Positions 52,910-61,793 of a stretch of DNA of 64,000 nucleotides are shown one piece after another. Position 1 is the stretch's first letter, and every line of letters starts with the position of its first letter. Both the position numbers and the translations under genes were made by a program. The stretch comes from Rickettsia tillamookensis (lineage in GTDB: Bacteria; Pseudomonadota; Alphaproteobacteria; Rickettsiales; Rickettsiaceae): NCBI RefSeq assembly GCF_016743795.2, contig NZ_CP060138.2, positions 434,001 through 498,000 of the forward strand. The letters run 5' to 3'. A model generated the notes under the pieces. That model did no database searches. It saw nothing but the letters and a program-made list of their open reading frames with translations, and was not told the origin of the DNA.

Positions 52910-54664
52910 TTAGTTATTAATATGAATTGTACCGCTTTTTAAAGTTTTAAAATGTTTTTGAATCTCTTCTTCCGTTCCGTAAACTGCAACGGCTCCATCT
53001 TGTAATATTAGAATTTTATCAACAACGGATAATACGGATGGTCTATGTGAAATTACAAGAACTGCTATTCCTTTAAGTTTTGCTTGTTTTAAGGCACTTG
53101 CAAGGGCAACTTCACCTGCCTCATCTAAATTAGCATTAGGCTCATCTAAAATGATGAGTTTTGGATTGCCGTAAAAAGCTCTAGCAAGCCCGATACGTTG
53201 TCTTTGACCACCTGATAGATTAGAGCCTGCAGGACCGATATCAGAATCATAACCATCAGGGAATCTTAATATCATTTCATGAGCTCCAGCTATTTTAGCT
53301 GCTTCAATAACTTTTTGCGGATCGGCATTTTCTTCCATTCTAGCTATATTTTGTTTAATACTACCGCTAAAAAGTTCTATTCCTTGAGGAAGATAGCCAA
53401 CATGTCTACCAAAATCTTCTCTATTCCAACGATAAATTTCAGCACTATCTAAACGTACAGAACCTGATGATTCTTTCCATACCCCGACTATGATTTTAGC
53501 TAAAGTTGATTTTCCTGTAGCCGAAGGACCGATAATTGCTAAAACTTCGCCCGGTTGTACTGCAAAACTAACGCCTTTTAAGATATATTGCGGTACGGGA
53601 GGTTGTGGTAAATGTTTTGGTATAGGATGAGCATAATAAATATTTTCAACAGTAAGATGACCATCAACGTTCGGAATTGGCATCGCTTCATCTCTAGAAG
53701 AATAAGTGTTAAATAAATTATTAATGTTTTTGTATGATTTAATAGCACCGCTCATACTTTTCCATAGCTCAATAGCATTATCGAAAGGAGCAAGAGCTCT
53801 ACCGACTATGATGGAACTCATAATCATATTACCGGGAGTCATATCTGCACTGTGAGATTTTACAACAATGTAAGCACCGACTCCGGTAACAGCCATTTGC
53901 ATTATGTTACGGATAAACCTTGAAAAGTTAGAAATAACACCGTTACGATAGCTAGCAACTGATTGTTTATTAAGTGCTAATATGTTAAATTTATGCCAAT
54001 TTTTTGTAACATTCTTCATCATTCCCATTGCTTCAATTGCTTCTGCATTTCTGTTTGCAATATCGGCTTGAGTCATACCTTTTATCGAAAATTCGGTAGC
54101 TTCACCGAGCGTTTTATTAGTAGCGGCCGCATTAAAGAAAGCTGTTGAAACAATAACTACTGCACCAAAAACGGTAATAAGACCGATATATGGATGAATT
54201 GAGAAAATAACCGCAATATAGATAAGGCTCCAAGGGGCATCGAATAAAGTATTAATTCCGGTACTTGTTAGGAATGTTTTGACGGCTTGAAAATCACGTA
54301 ATAATTGGCTAGAACCCATATTTGCTCGTGTTGCAGCCGCAGAAATTGAAGAAGCAAAAATTACGGGAGCTACTGTTCTATCAAGCCATTCTCCTACCTT
54401 TATAAGTGTAAAAGAACGAGCAATTTGTAATAATCCGTAAACAAAATAGATATATGCGATTATTATCGATAAAAATAATAATGTTTGTAGATTACCGCTT
54501 CCAAGGACTCTATCAAGAACTTGTAGTGAGTAAAGAGGAGTAATTAACATTAATAAGTTGATTACAAAAGCAAACCAAAAAACTATCCAAAAAGCTGTTC
54601 TACATTCGCCTAATGCTATTACTAGCGGGTTTTTTTTATTTAGATTATTATTTTTATTATCCAT
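52910..54664 (-). CDS. Type I secretion ABC exporter (PrtD/AprD family)
   Basis: 584 residues. N-terminal membrane domain of six helices (FWIVFWFAFVINLLMLITPL is the first), then the nucleotide-binding domain: Walker A GPSATGKSTLAKII, signature LSGGQRQRIGLARAF, Walker B KLIILDEPNANLD and the switch His in VISHRPSV. The membrane-domain motif NRNAEAIEAMGM is typical for the PrtD group without a peptidase domain. It exports proteins with C-terminal uncleaved signals, such as RTX types. It begins 10 bp after asd, so cotranscription is likely. Confidence 0.93.
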   Translation of the reverse strand: MDNKNNNLNKKNPLVIALGECRTAFWIVFWFAFVINLLMLITPLYSLQVLDRVLGSGNLQTLLFLSIIIAYIYFVYGLLQIARSFTLIKVGEWLDRTVAPVIFASSISAAATRANMGSSQLLRDFQAVKTFLTSTGINTLFDAPWSLIYIAVIFSIHPYIGLITVFGAVVIVSTAFFNAAATNKTLGEATEFSIKGMTQADIANRNAEAIEAMGMMKNVTKNWHKFNILALNKQSVASYRNGVISNFSRFIRNIMQMAVTGVGAYIVVKSHSADMTPGNMIMSSIIVGRALAPFDNAIELWKSMSGAIKSYKNINNLFNTYSSRDEAMPIPNVDGHLTVENIYYAHPIPKHLPQPPVPQYILKGVSFAVQPGEVLAIIGPSATGKSTLAKIIVGVWKESSGSVRLDSAEIYRWNREDFGRHVGYLPQGIELFSGSIKQNIARMEENADPQKVIEAAKIAGAHEMILRFPDGYDSDIGPAGSNLSGGQRQRIGLARAFYGNPKLIILDEPNANLDEAGEVALASALKQAKLKGIAVLVISHRPSVLSVVDKILILQDGAVAVYGTEEEIQKHFKTLKSGTIHINN

Positions 54665-54674
54665 ATTAGTTATA

Positions 54675-55691
54675 TTATAAATAATTATTAATTAGTTCTT
54701 CAGCAATTTGGACGCTGTTTAAAGCTGCTCCTTTACGTAAGTTATCACATGTAATCCATAGATTTATCGTATTAGGTTTACTTACGTCATTTCTAATGCG
54801 GGAGACATATACGGCATCTTCGCCTACCACTTCAACGGGTGAGATATAAGCAAGGTCATTATTATTAGAAATTGTAACAATTCCATCTGCGTCTTGTAAT
54901 ATTTCTTCAGCGATGTTAGCGTCCATTTTGTCGTTAAATTCTATGTTAACGGATATAGAATGACCGATAAATACCGGTACTCTAACAGAAGTAACGCTAG
55001 CTTTAAAGTGATTACCTATAATTTTGTTTAGTTCAAAAGCAATTTTTGCTTCTTCACTTGTATAGCCGTCTTTATTTAAATCACCTATATGAGGAAAAAG
55101 ATTAAATGCAATCTGTTTTGGAAATTTCTTAGGATCATTCTCTCCAAAAACATATTTAGATTTTGTTTGGTCGTAGAGTTCGTCCATTCCTGCTTTACCT
55201 GCTCCTGATACTGATTGATAAGTAGATATCACTACTCTTTTAATCTTTATTTCATTATCTAGCGGTTTTAATGCTACTGCAAGCGGAATTACTATACAGT
55301 TAGGGTTAGCTATGATATTTTTAGTATTAAACTCTTTAAGTGTTGATAAATTAACCTCAGGTACAATTAACGGTACTTGATTGTCAACTCTAAAAAGTGA
55401 GGATTTGTCGATAACTACACAATTACTAGCAGTAGCTTTTGGTATAAATTCTTTTGAAACTTCTGAACCTGCACAAAAAAAAGCAATATCGATATCATCA
55501 AAATTTAAATTAGTTAAACTACTGATTTTCAGTATTTTTTCTCCATAACTTATTTCTCGTCCTATAGAGTTATCTGAAGCTATAGCATAAATTTTATTAA
55601 CGGGAAAATTACGCTCAGCTAGAATATTTAGAGTTTCACGCCCTACATTTCCTGTAGCTCCAATTACTGCAATATTGTATTTTTTAGTCAT
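54675..55691 (-). CDS. asd: Aspartate-semialdehyde dehydrogenase
   Basis: 338 residues. N-terminal NADP-binding [14 protein letters not shown], the active Cys in [29 protein letters not shown], and the C-terminal [10 protein letters not shown]. It makes aspartate semialdehyde, used in Rickettsia for diaminopimelate (peptidoglycan) since other branches are missing. Its start overlaps the HIT gene stop by 8 bp. The gene appears complete. Confidence 0.95.
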   Translation of the reverse strand: MTKKYNIAVIGATGNVGRETLNILAERNFPVNKIYAIASDNSIGREISYGEKILKISSLTNLNFDDIDIAFFCAGSEVSKEFIPKATASNCVVIDKSSLFRVDNQVPLIVPEVNLSTLKEFNTKNIIANPNCIVIPLAVALKPLDNEIKIKRVVISTYQSVSGAGKAGMDELYDQTKSKYVFGENDPKKFPKQIAFNLFPHIGDLNKDGYTSEEAKIAFELNKIIGNHFKASVTSVRVPVFIGHSISVNIEFNDKMDANIAEEILQDADGIVTISNNNDLAYISPVEVVGEDAVYVSRIRNDVSKPNTINLWITCDNLRKGAALNSVQIAEELINNYL

Positions 55692-56049
55692 TTTTATTTA
55701 TTAATCCGATGAGTTTTTCACCGCCGATAATATGGAAATGGAAATGAAAAATAGTTTGTCCCGATTTTTCGCCTTTATTAGTTATTAAACGATAGCCGTC
55801 TTTATCTAAACCCGCTTCATTTGCTATATCAGAAATTTTAGCAAAAAAATGTTTTATTTCGTCTATTTGAGCTTTAGAGATAAAATCGGCATAATCTATA
55901 TATTCGTTTTTAGGTATAACGATAATATGTACAGGTGCTACGGGTGCTATATCTTTGAATGCTAAAATTTGTTCGTCTTCATAAATTATTTCTGCCGGAA
56001 GATTTTTATCTATAATTTTTGCAAAAACATTTTCTTTGTTATACATCAT
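55684..56049 (-). CDS. HIT-family protein (histidine triad hydrolase)
   Basis: 121 residues from ATG 56049 ([18 protein letters not shown]), chosen because AGGA precedes it; a longer frame to 56142 runs into palindromic repeat DNA and is not credible. The nucleotide-binding histidine triad is seen in [14 protein letters not shown] (HxHxH), with [16 protein letters not shown] before it. HIT proteins of the HinT type split nucleoside phosphoramidates. It overlaps asd by 8 bp, so they are coupled. Confidence 0.93.
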   Translation of the reverse strand: MMYNKENVFAKIIDKNLPAEIIYEDEQILAFKDIAPVAPVHIIVIPKNEYIDYADFISKAQIDEIKHFFAKISDIANEAGLDKDGYRLITNKGEKSGQTIFHFHFHIIGGEKLIGLINKND

Positions 56050-56079
56050 TTTATTCCTGTTAAAGGTGACTTGAAAAAC

Positions 56080-56220
56080 GCACTTTATGTCATTCCCGCA
56101 TGGACCGGTAAAATCCGCTGTGTCACCCCGTGGCTTGACCACGGGGTCCAGTTAAAAATACTAATAATATTAGTATTTTTATTTCTTTTCTGGATGCCGT
56201 GATCAAGTCACGGCATGACA
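56080..56220. repeat. Palindromic element, class A, reaching into the DUF2628 gene end
   Basis: CACCCCGTGGCTTGACCACG and TGCCGTGATCAAGTCACGGC around AAATACTAATAATATTAGTA; left flank TGACATTCCCGCATGGACCGG-like. Its right end supplies the last codons and stop of the minus-strand DUF2628 gene. Confidence 0.85.
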
Positions 56221-56564
56221 ATCGAACGCTCCAAAAATTTCAATTCAGCTTCAATGCTAGAGTTGGCAATTATTATATCTTCTAGTCGGTAATTATTTCT
56301 TTTTAAATAATTTTCTCTAATATCTGAAGCAAAAAAGCCGAAGCTTAATATTAAGACTATCTTAAATATAAACTTTAACTCTTCGATATTAATCGCTGTA
56401 ACGATTATATTCGCTATTACGGCAATAGCAACAACTAACCACATTTTATGGTATAATGCCCAAAATATACTTAAAAGAGCAGCTATCCATGAAAAGCCTT
56501 CTTCAATAACAATAAAATTATTATTTTTTTGTGTGGAGTTAATGTATATTGCGTATATATTCAT
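56208..56564 (-). CDS. DUF2628 membrane protein with repeat-derived C-terminus
   Basis: 118 residues. The N-terminal half has two to three short membrane segments (GFSWIAALLSIFWALYHKMW, LVVAIAVIANIIVTAI, FIFKIVLILSFGFFASDI), the arrangement and FSWIAA motif of DUF2628. The function is unknown. The last residues, RSIVMP, and the TGA stop lie within the class A palindromic element, so the original C-terminus has probably been replaced by repeat sequence. Confidence 0.75.
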   Translation of the reverse strand: MNIYAIYINSTQKNNNFIVIEEGFSWIAALLSIFWALYHKMWLVVAIAVIANIIVTAINIEELKFIFKIVLILSFGFFASDIRENYLKRNNYRLEDIIIANSSIEAELKFLERSIVMP

Positions 56565-56624
56565 TATTTAAGTTTAAGCCTTGAAAATTCAAGGGACAAT
56601 AATTAATTAAACCTGATTAGTCAA

Positions 56625-56755
56625 GTATACTCTGCTGCTTTCAAGAATTGCTCTTTGGTTATCTTCATGGATTCACGTACTCACTTATTAAGTATAAGCT
56701 GCGTGCGTTCACCATTTGATAACAAATTCAATTCTTGAAATCATTTGAGTATATA
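56625..56755. repeat. Palindromic element, class C
   Basis: Second copy of the class seen at 27213: TATACTCTGCTGCTTTCAAG at the left, TTCTTGAAATCATTTGAGTA at the right, core CACTTATTAAGTATAAG. The right end leads directly into a class B element. Confidence 0.85.
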
Positions 56756-56882
56756 CTAAGATAGAACTTCAAAAATTGGTGACAATGTTCTACAAGAGCT
56801 GTGGTACGAACTATATTAAGTAACGGCTTCCGTTCCGAGGACTTTGAACTCCTAGCTCTTTTTGAAGCTGTGTCGAATAACT
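56756..56882. repeat. Palindromic element, class B, second half of a C-B compound
   Basis: AGATAGAACTTCAAAAATTG and CTTTTTGAAGCTGTGTCG with a degraded core (AACTATATTAAGTAACGG). It completes the 392-bp gap before hslV, where the last 70 bp look like a plain AT-rich promoter region. Confidence 0.8.
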
Positions 56883-56956
56883 CTTCATTTTATTTAGGAG
56901 TAATTCAATACTATATAGTACCTAATTAACAACTTAATATCAATAAATTTTATATT

Positions 56957-57505
56957 ATGTCAGATAATTTAGCCTTACATGGCACAACAATACTTTGTTT
57001 AAAAAAGAACGAAGAAATAATTATAGCAGCAGATGGACAAGTCTCGCATGGTAATACTGTACTAAAATCTACAGCACGAAAACTTCGGACTATAGCAAAT
57101 AATAAAATTATTGCAGGTTTTGCGGGTTCTACGGCTGATGGTCTTGCGTTATTTGAAAAACTTGAAGTAAAGATAGAACAACATAAGCATAATCTACTTA
57201 GAAGTGCAGTTGAGCTTGCAAAAGATTGGCGTAGCGATAAATATTTGAGACGTTTGGAAGCAATGATGATTGTTGCCGATCGTAGTCATATATTAATTTT
57301 AACCGGTAACGGTGATGTCGTAGAGCCTGAAAATAATGTTGCAGCAATAGGTTCAGGCGGTTTATTTGCCCTATCTGCCGCTCGTGCTCTTATGTCTTAC
57401 GAGAATAATTTAACTGCTGAAGAAATTGCTTTAAAATCTATGAATATAGCTGCAGATTTGTGTGTATTTTCTAATCATAATATTATAATGGAAAAAGTTG
57501 TATGA
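56957..57505 (+). CDS. hslV: ATP-dependent protease peptidase subunit HslV
   Basis: 182 residues. The threonine protease N-terminus follows a nine-residue propeptide (MSDNLALHG then TTILCLKKN), so Thr10 is the catalytic nucleophile after processing. [20 protein letters not shown] and [15 protein letters not shown] are typical. It forms the inner rings of HslUV, a heat-shock protease. Overlaps hslU by 4 bp (ATGA). Confidence 0.97.
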   Translation: MSDNLALHGTTILCLKKNEEIIIAADGQVSHGNTVLKSTARKLRTIANNKIIAGFAGSTADGLALFEKLEVKIEQHKHNLLRSAVELAKDWRSDKYLRRLEAMMIVADRSHILILTGNGDVVEPENNVAAIGSGGLFALSAARALMSYENNLTAEEIALKSMNIAADLCVFSNHNIIMEKVV

Positions 57506-58854
57506 AAGCTACTAAAACTACTTATAAAAAAGACCCTATGGGGCTTACCCCTTCTCAAATAGTTAATGAACTTAATAGATTTATCGTAGGTCAAGAAAAG
57601 GCCAAAAAAGCCGTTGCTATTGCACTTAGAAATCGCTGTCGTCGTAAAAGAGTAGAAGGTAATTTACGTAATGAAATAGTACCGAAAAATATTTTAATGA
57701 TCGGTTCAACCGGTGTCGGAAAAACGGAAATAGCAAGACGCCTTGCAAAGCTGACTAATTCTCCTTTCTATAAAATTGAAGCAACTAAATTTACCGAAGT
57801 CGGATATGTAGGGCGTGATGTAGAATCAATAATTCGTGATTTAGTCGAAATAGCCGTTAATACTGAAAAAACTTTAGCAAAAACGGAAGTAGATATTAAT
57901 GCACGTGAAAAAGCGATAGAGAGAATATTAGATAGTTTAGTAGGTAAAACTTCTAGTAGTGAGACTAGAGAAAAGTTCAAAGAAAAAATTTTAAACGGCG
58001 AACTTGATGATACGGAAATCGAAATTAGCGTAGCTGATACTACACCTGTCGGTGGTGGAAGTTTTGAAATACCGGGCATGCCAGGAGCATCTATGGGCGT
58101 TCTTAATCTTGGCGATATGATTGGACGTGCCCTTGGTAGCAGTAAGACTAAAACAAAAAAAATGCTAGTTAAAGATGCTATGGCTATTATTATACCTGAG
58201 GAATCAGAAAAATTAATAGACCAAGAAAAAATTATTCAGCAAGCTATAAATTTAGCTGAAAATGACGGGATAGTTTTTATTGACGAAATTGATAAAATAG
58301 CTTCGACCGGTAGTTCCGGAGCAAAAAATGCTGAAATAAGTAGAGAGGGAGTGCAAAGAGATTTGCTACCTTTGATAGAAGGAACAACGGTTAATACTAA
58401 ATATGGACCGGTTAAAACCGATCATATATTATTTATTGCTTCAGGTGCTTTCCATATTGCTAAACCTTCTGATTTATTACCGGAGTTACAAGGAAGGTTA
58501 CCGATTAGAGTGGAATTAAATTCACTCACCAAAGATGATATGGTTAAAATATTGCTTGAGCCTGAAACTAGTTTAATAAAGCAATATTCGGCGTTAATAG
58601 GTACTGAAGACGTACATCTTGAATTTGCTGCTTCTGCTATTGAGAAGATAGCGGATTATGCGATCACCGTTAATTTAGAAGTCGAAGATATAGGGGCTAG
58701 AAGGCTGCATACTATACTTGAGAATTTGCTTGAGGATATAAGCTTTGAGGCTAGTGAAATGAAAAGCAAAAAAATAACTATCGATGATAAATTCGTAGAA
58801 AATCAATTATCAAAAATAATAACTAATCTTGACTTAGCTAAGTTTGTTCTATAG
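57502..58854 (+). CDS. hslU: ATP-dependent protease ATPase subunit HslU
   Basis: 450 residues. Starts with [20 protein letters not shown]. Walker [14 protein letters not shown], the pore motif GYVGRDVES, Walker [12 protein letters not shown], and sensor-2 [16 protein letters not shown] are all present. The I domain is somewhat variable. HslU unfolds substrates for HslV. The pair is under sigma-32 in many bacteria, and rpoH is in this window. Confidence 0.97.
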   Translation: MKATKTTYKKDPMGLTPSQIVNELNRFIVGQEKAKKAVAIALRNRCRRKRVEGNLRNEIVPKNILMIGSTGVGKTEIARRLAKLTNSPFYKIEATKFTEVGYVGRDVESIIRDLVEIAVNTEKTLAKTEVDINAREKAIERILDSLVGKTSSSETREKFKEKILNGELDDTEIEISVADTTPVGGGSFEIPGMPGASMGVLNLGDMIGRALGSSKTKTKKMLVKDAMAIIIPEESEKLIDQEKIIQQAINLAENDGIVFIDEIDKIASTGSSGAKNAEISREGVQRDLLPLIEGTTVNTKYGPVKTDHILFIASGAFHIAKPSDLLPELQGRLPIRVELNSLTKDDMVKILLEPETSLIKQYSALIGTEDVHLEFAASAIEKIADYAITVNLEVEDIGARRLHTILENLLEDISFEASEMKSKKITIDDKFVENQLSKIITNLDLAKFVL

Positions 58855-58896
58855 TATGCTTTTTCGATTAATGGTTGAGGTAAGATTGTTATTTTT

Positions 58897-59171
58897 CGTC
58901 ATTGCGAGGAAAATTACAAAGTAATTTGACGAAGCAATCTCAGGAGTTTGTTATTATTTCATGAGATTGCCACGCATCCTATGGCTGCGGCGTTGTTGCA
59001 TGGCTCGGTTTTTTTGTTGTCATCCCGTGATTTATTCACGGGATCCATTTAAAAATACTAATAATATTAGTATTTTTAGTTGTTTTACTGGATACCGTGG
59101 ACAAGCCACGGTATGACACTCAGCAGGTTTTCCGAGCCATGCAACAACGCCTATGGCTGCTCGCAATGACG
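58897..59171. repeat. Nested palindromic elements: class A within class D
   Basis: A class D element opens at 58897 (CGTCATTGCGAGGAAAATTA) and closes at 59160-59171 (CTCGCAATGACG). Between lie inverted flanks CGTTGTTGCATGGCTCGG (58991-59008) and CCGAGCCATGCAACAACG (59133-59150), and inside these a complete class A copy (59017-59117). The whole gap 58855-59223 between hslU and comM is repeat-derived. Confidence 0.85.
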
Positions 59172-59223
59172 ATTTGAGTGTAACAATACTTACCTCACAA
59201 AATAGCATTTGAAGAAAAATTTC

Positions 59224-60753
59224 ATGATAATTCATATAGCAAGTCTAACGTTTAATGGAATTGATATTATTGATGTTGACGTGCAGGTACAAATATCACC
59301 AGGTATCCCTGCTTTTACTATAGTAGGGCTTGCCGATAAAACTATAGCTGAATCAAAAGAACGAGTTAAAGCAGCGTTATCTTCTATAGGGCTTGCACTA
59401 CCTACTAAAAAGATTTTAATAAATTTAGCTCCGGCAGATTTAGTAAAAGAAGGAAGCCATTTTGATCTTGCGATTGCTTGTTCAATACTTACCGCAATGA
59501 ATATTTTACCTGAACTTGAAATTGCGGAATATTTAATAATAGGAGAGTTATCATTAGATGGTTCAATTTTACCGGTAAGCGGAGCTCTACCTGCAGCGAT
59601 TGGGGCTTCTGCTAGAGGTAAAGGACTTATTTGTTCAAGTAAAAATAGTTCAGAAGTTGCTTGGTCGGGTAATGATAATATACTTGTTGCAGGTAATTTA
59701 ATTGAACTAGTAAATCATTTTAAAGGTTCACAAGTTTTAACTTCTCCGGAAGCTAAATTGCAAGATGAGCCAATAAATTATCCCGATTTTAAAGATATAA
59801 AAGGTCAAAAAATTGCTAAACGAGCTTTAGAAATTGCAGCATCAGGAGGGCATAACCTTTTAATGTTCGGTCCTCCCGGAACCGGTAAATCAAGGCTTGC
59901 TGCATGTCTTCCCGGTATACTACCTAAAATGTCTACAAAAGAAATTTTAGAATGCAGCACGATTACAAGTATCGCTGGAAAATTTTCAGATGGTAAGCTT
60001 ACAAAAGTAAGACCGTTCAGAACTCCGCATCATTCATGCTCGCTTGCTGCTATGGTCGGTGGGGGTGTAGGAAAAAAAGTAAAGCCGGGTGAAATTACGC
60101 TTGCTCATAACGGCGTATTATTTTTAGACGAATTACCTGAATTCCCAAATAATGTTATTGATTCCTTAAGACAACCTATTGAAAATGGTGAAATATTGAT
60201 TTCAAGATCAAGTGCTCATATAAAATATCCGGCGAATTTTCAGTTAATAGCAGCTATGAATCCTTGTAAATGCGGTTATTTGGGTGATCCTTATAAAGAA
60301 TGTATGAAAGCCCCTAAATGTGCTAGCGATTATCAAATGAAAGTTTCAGGACCTATTATGGATAGATTTGATTTGCATATAGAAGTATCAAATATTAATA
60401 TTTATAATTATGACTTTATTACAGATAATTCTGAGGAAAAATCTGAAGATATAGCTGCAAGAGTCGAGAAAGTACGTTTGATTCAAGAAAAGAGATATGA
60501 GGGCTATAGTATTAAAACAAATAACAGATTAGACGGGCAGTTATTAATAGATTACGCTATGCCTGCGGATGAAGGTAGGGATTTACTGAATGAAGCAGCA
60601 AATAAATTTCGTTTATCAATGCGTGCTTATAACCGAATACTTAGAGTAGCGTGCACGATTGCCGATCTTGAGAATGTTGATAAGGTCTTGAAAATTCATA
60701 TTGCTGAAGCTTTAAGCTATCGTAAAATGGAATTTAACAATACGTATACGTAG
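59224..60753 (+). CDS. comM: YifB/ComM-family Mg-chelatase-like ATPase
   Basis: 509 residues from ATG 59224 (MIIHIASLTFNGID); a TTG at 59209 is possible. The N-terminal Lon-like domain (GIPAFTIVGLADKTIAESKE) is followed by the AAA+ domain: Walker A GPPGTGKSRLAA, Walker B GVLFLDELPEF, and a C-terminal part with LSMRAYNRILRVACTIADLE. ComM helps branch migration during natural transformation recombination. Its stop codon (ACG TAG) lies inside the left end of a class B palindromic element. Confidence 0.94.
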   Translation: MIIHIASLTFNGIDIIDVDVQVQISPGIPAFTIVGLADKTIAESKERVKAALSSIGLALPTKKILINLAPADLVKEGSHFDLAIACSILTAMNILPELEIAEYLIIGELSLDGSILPVSGALPAAIGASARGKGLICSSKNSSEVAWSGNDNILVAGNLIELVNHFKGSQVLTSPEAKLQDEPINYPDFKDIKGQKIAKRALEIAASGGHNLLMFGPPGTGKSRLAACLPGILPKMSTKEILECSTITSIAGKFSDGKLTKVRPFRTPHHSCSLAAMVGGGVGKKVKPGEITLAHNGVLFLDELPEFPNNVIDSLRQPIENGEILISRSSAHIKYPANFQLIAAMNPCKCGYLGDPYKECMKAPKCASDYQMKVSGPIMDRFDLHIEVSNINIYNYDFITDNSEEKSEDIAARVEKVRLIQEKRYEGYSIKTNNRLDGQLLIDYAMPADEGRDLLNEAANKFRLSMRAYNRILRVACTIADLENVDKVLKIHIAEALSYRKMEFNNTYT

Positions 60754-60882
60754 ATAGAACTTTAAAAATTGGTGACAATGTTCTACAAGATCTGTGGTAC
60801 TCACGTATTAAGTATACGCTCCGCTCCGAGGGCTTTGAACTCCTTGCTCTTTTTAAAGTTGATCTTCGTATACGGTCTTCAT
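60742..60882. repeat. Palindromic element, class B, overlapping the comM stop
   Basis: Terminal arms GTATACGTAGATAGAACTTT and AAAGTTGATCTTCGTATAC are nearly perfect inverses over about 20 bp, with core CACGTATTAAGTATACG. This is the clearest view of the class B ends. Confidence 0.88.
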
Positions 60883-60895
60883 AAGGAAAAAAGAT

Positions 60896-61784
60896 ATGAG
60901 TACTATAATAAGTTTTGATTACGCTATAAAATATTTGCTTAAAGATAAAGGCGATTATGAGATAGTTGAAGGATTTATCTCGGCAATACTCAAAGATGCC
61001 GGTTTATAGTCCCGTTAAAATAAAAGCCCTATTAGAAAGTGGCAGTAATAAAGAAAATGATAGCTTAAAATCTAGTGTAGCCGATGTAATTGTGGAAGAT
61101 GAGGAAGGGCATAAATATATAGTAGAAATAGATAAATCCTATACAAATCTTTTTTTGCATAAAGCTTGCTTTAATAGTAGTAGATTAATAGTAGATAGTA
61201 TTTCAAAAAATGATGATTACTCCACAATTAAAAAAATATTTCATATTAATTTATTATATTTTCCTTTTGCTGATATGAAAGCACCTTTATATCACGGTAA
61301 GACTATTTTTAGAGAAGTTGATAAAAAACACCCTATGAAATTTTCTTTGGGAGATATGAGAGGTAAAATATTTGATTTATGTAATGTATTTCCAGAATAT
61401 TTTGTAATATCAGTACCATTATTTAATGATGTTATAAGAGATGAATTGGATGAATGGCTATATGTAGTAAAACATTCTGAAGTTAAGAAAGATTTTAAAT
61501 CTCCATATATGAAAAAGATCGCAAATCGACTTAATATACTTAAGATGACCCCTAAAGAGCAGATAATTTATCGTGCATACATGAATAAGAGCTTTAAAGA
61601 ACGTGATTATATAGTTTCTGCTGAAGAAAAAGGTATAAAAGACGGTGAGGTTAGAAAAAGTATAAAAATAGCAAAAAAGATGTTGATTAAAAAAAACTCG
61701 ATAGAAGAAATACATGAAATTACTGAATTATCTATAAAAGAAATAGAGCAATTAAAAGCAGAAATTGAGAACCTTAAAAAATAA
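60896..61784 (+). pseudogene. Rpn-family nuclease gene with a one-base frameshift
   Basis: ATG 60896, with GGAAAAAAG before it, opens MSTIISFDYAIKYLLKDKGD and stops at 61009 after KDAGL. One T fewer in GGTTTATAGT (61001-61010) gives KDAGYSPVKIKALLESGSN and joins the frame to the long downstream ORF, which runs to 61784. The joined product is about 295 residues and looks like an Rpn (PD-(D/E)XK) protein: VADVIVEDEEGHKYIVEIDK holds the expected Asp and Glu-x-Asp. The long ORF alone would lack the first helix. Confidence 0.8.
60966..61784 (+). CDS. Rpn-family nuclease, downstream ORF of the frameshifted gene
   Basis: 272 residues if started at TTG 60966, but real homology begins at SPVKIKALLE. 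Contains VADVIVEDEEGHKYIVEIDK (nuclease core), LGDMRGKIFDLCNVFPEYFV, and a Lys-rich C-terminus ending LSIKEIEQLKAEIENLKK, close to the C-terminus of the other Rpn gene. No ribosome site before the TTG. It is probably inactive unless the frame is corrected. Confidence 0.7.
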   Translation: MKDLSRQYSKMPVYSPVKIKALLESGSNKENDSLKSSVADVIVEDEEGHKYIVEIDKSYTNLFLHKACFNSSRLIVDSISKNDDYSTIKKIFHINLLYFPFADMKAPLYHGKTIFREVDKKHPMKFSLGDMRGKIFDLCNVFPEYFVISVPLFNDVIRDELDEWLYVVKHSEVKKDFKSPYMKKIANRLNILKMTPKEQIIYRAYMNKSFKERDYIVSAEEKGIKDGEVRKSIKIAKKMLIKKNSIEEIHEITELSIKEIEQLKAEIENLKK

Positions 61785-61793
61785 CTATCTTCA

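Noticed and set aside
56050..56142. N-terminal extension of the HIT protein
   Set aside because: The extra codons come from a palindromic element and non-conserved DNA; ATG 56049 has a ribosome site and the expected family length.
281..59171. CRISPR array as explanation for the many short repeats
   Set aside because: The repeats are dispersed, palindromic and unequal in spacing; there are no regular spacers and no cas genes.
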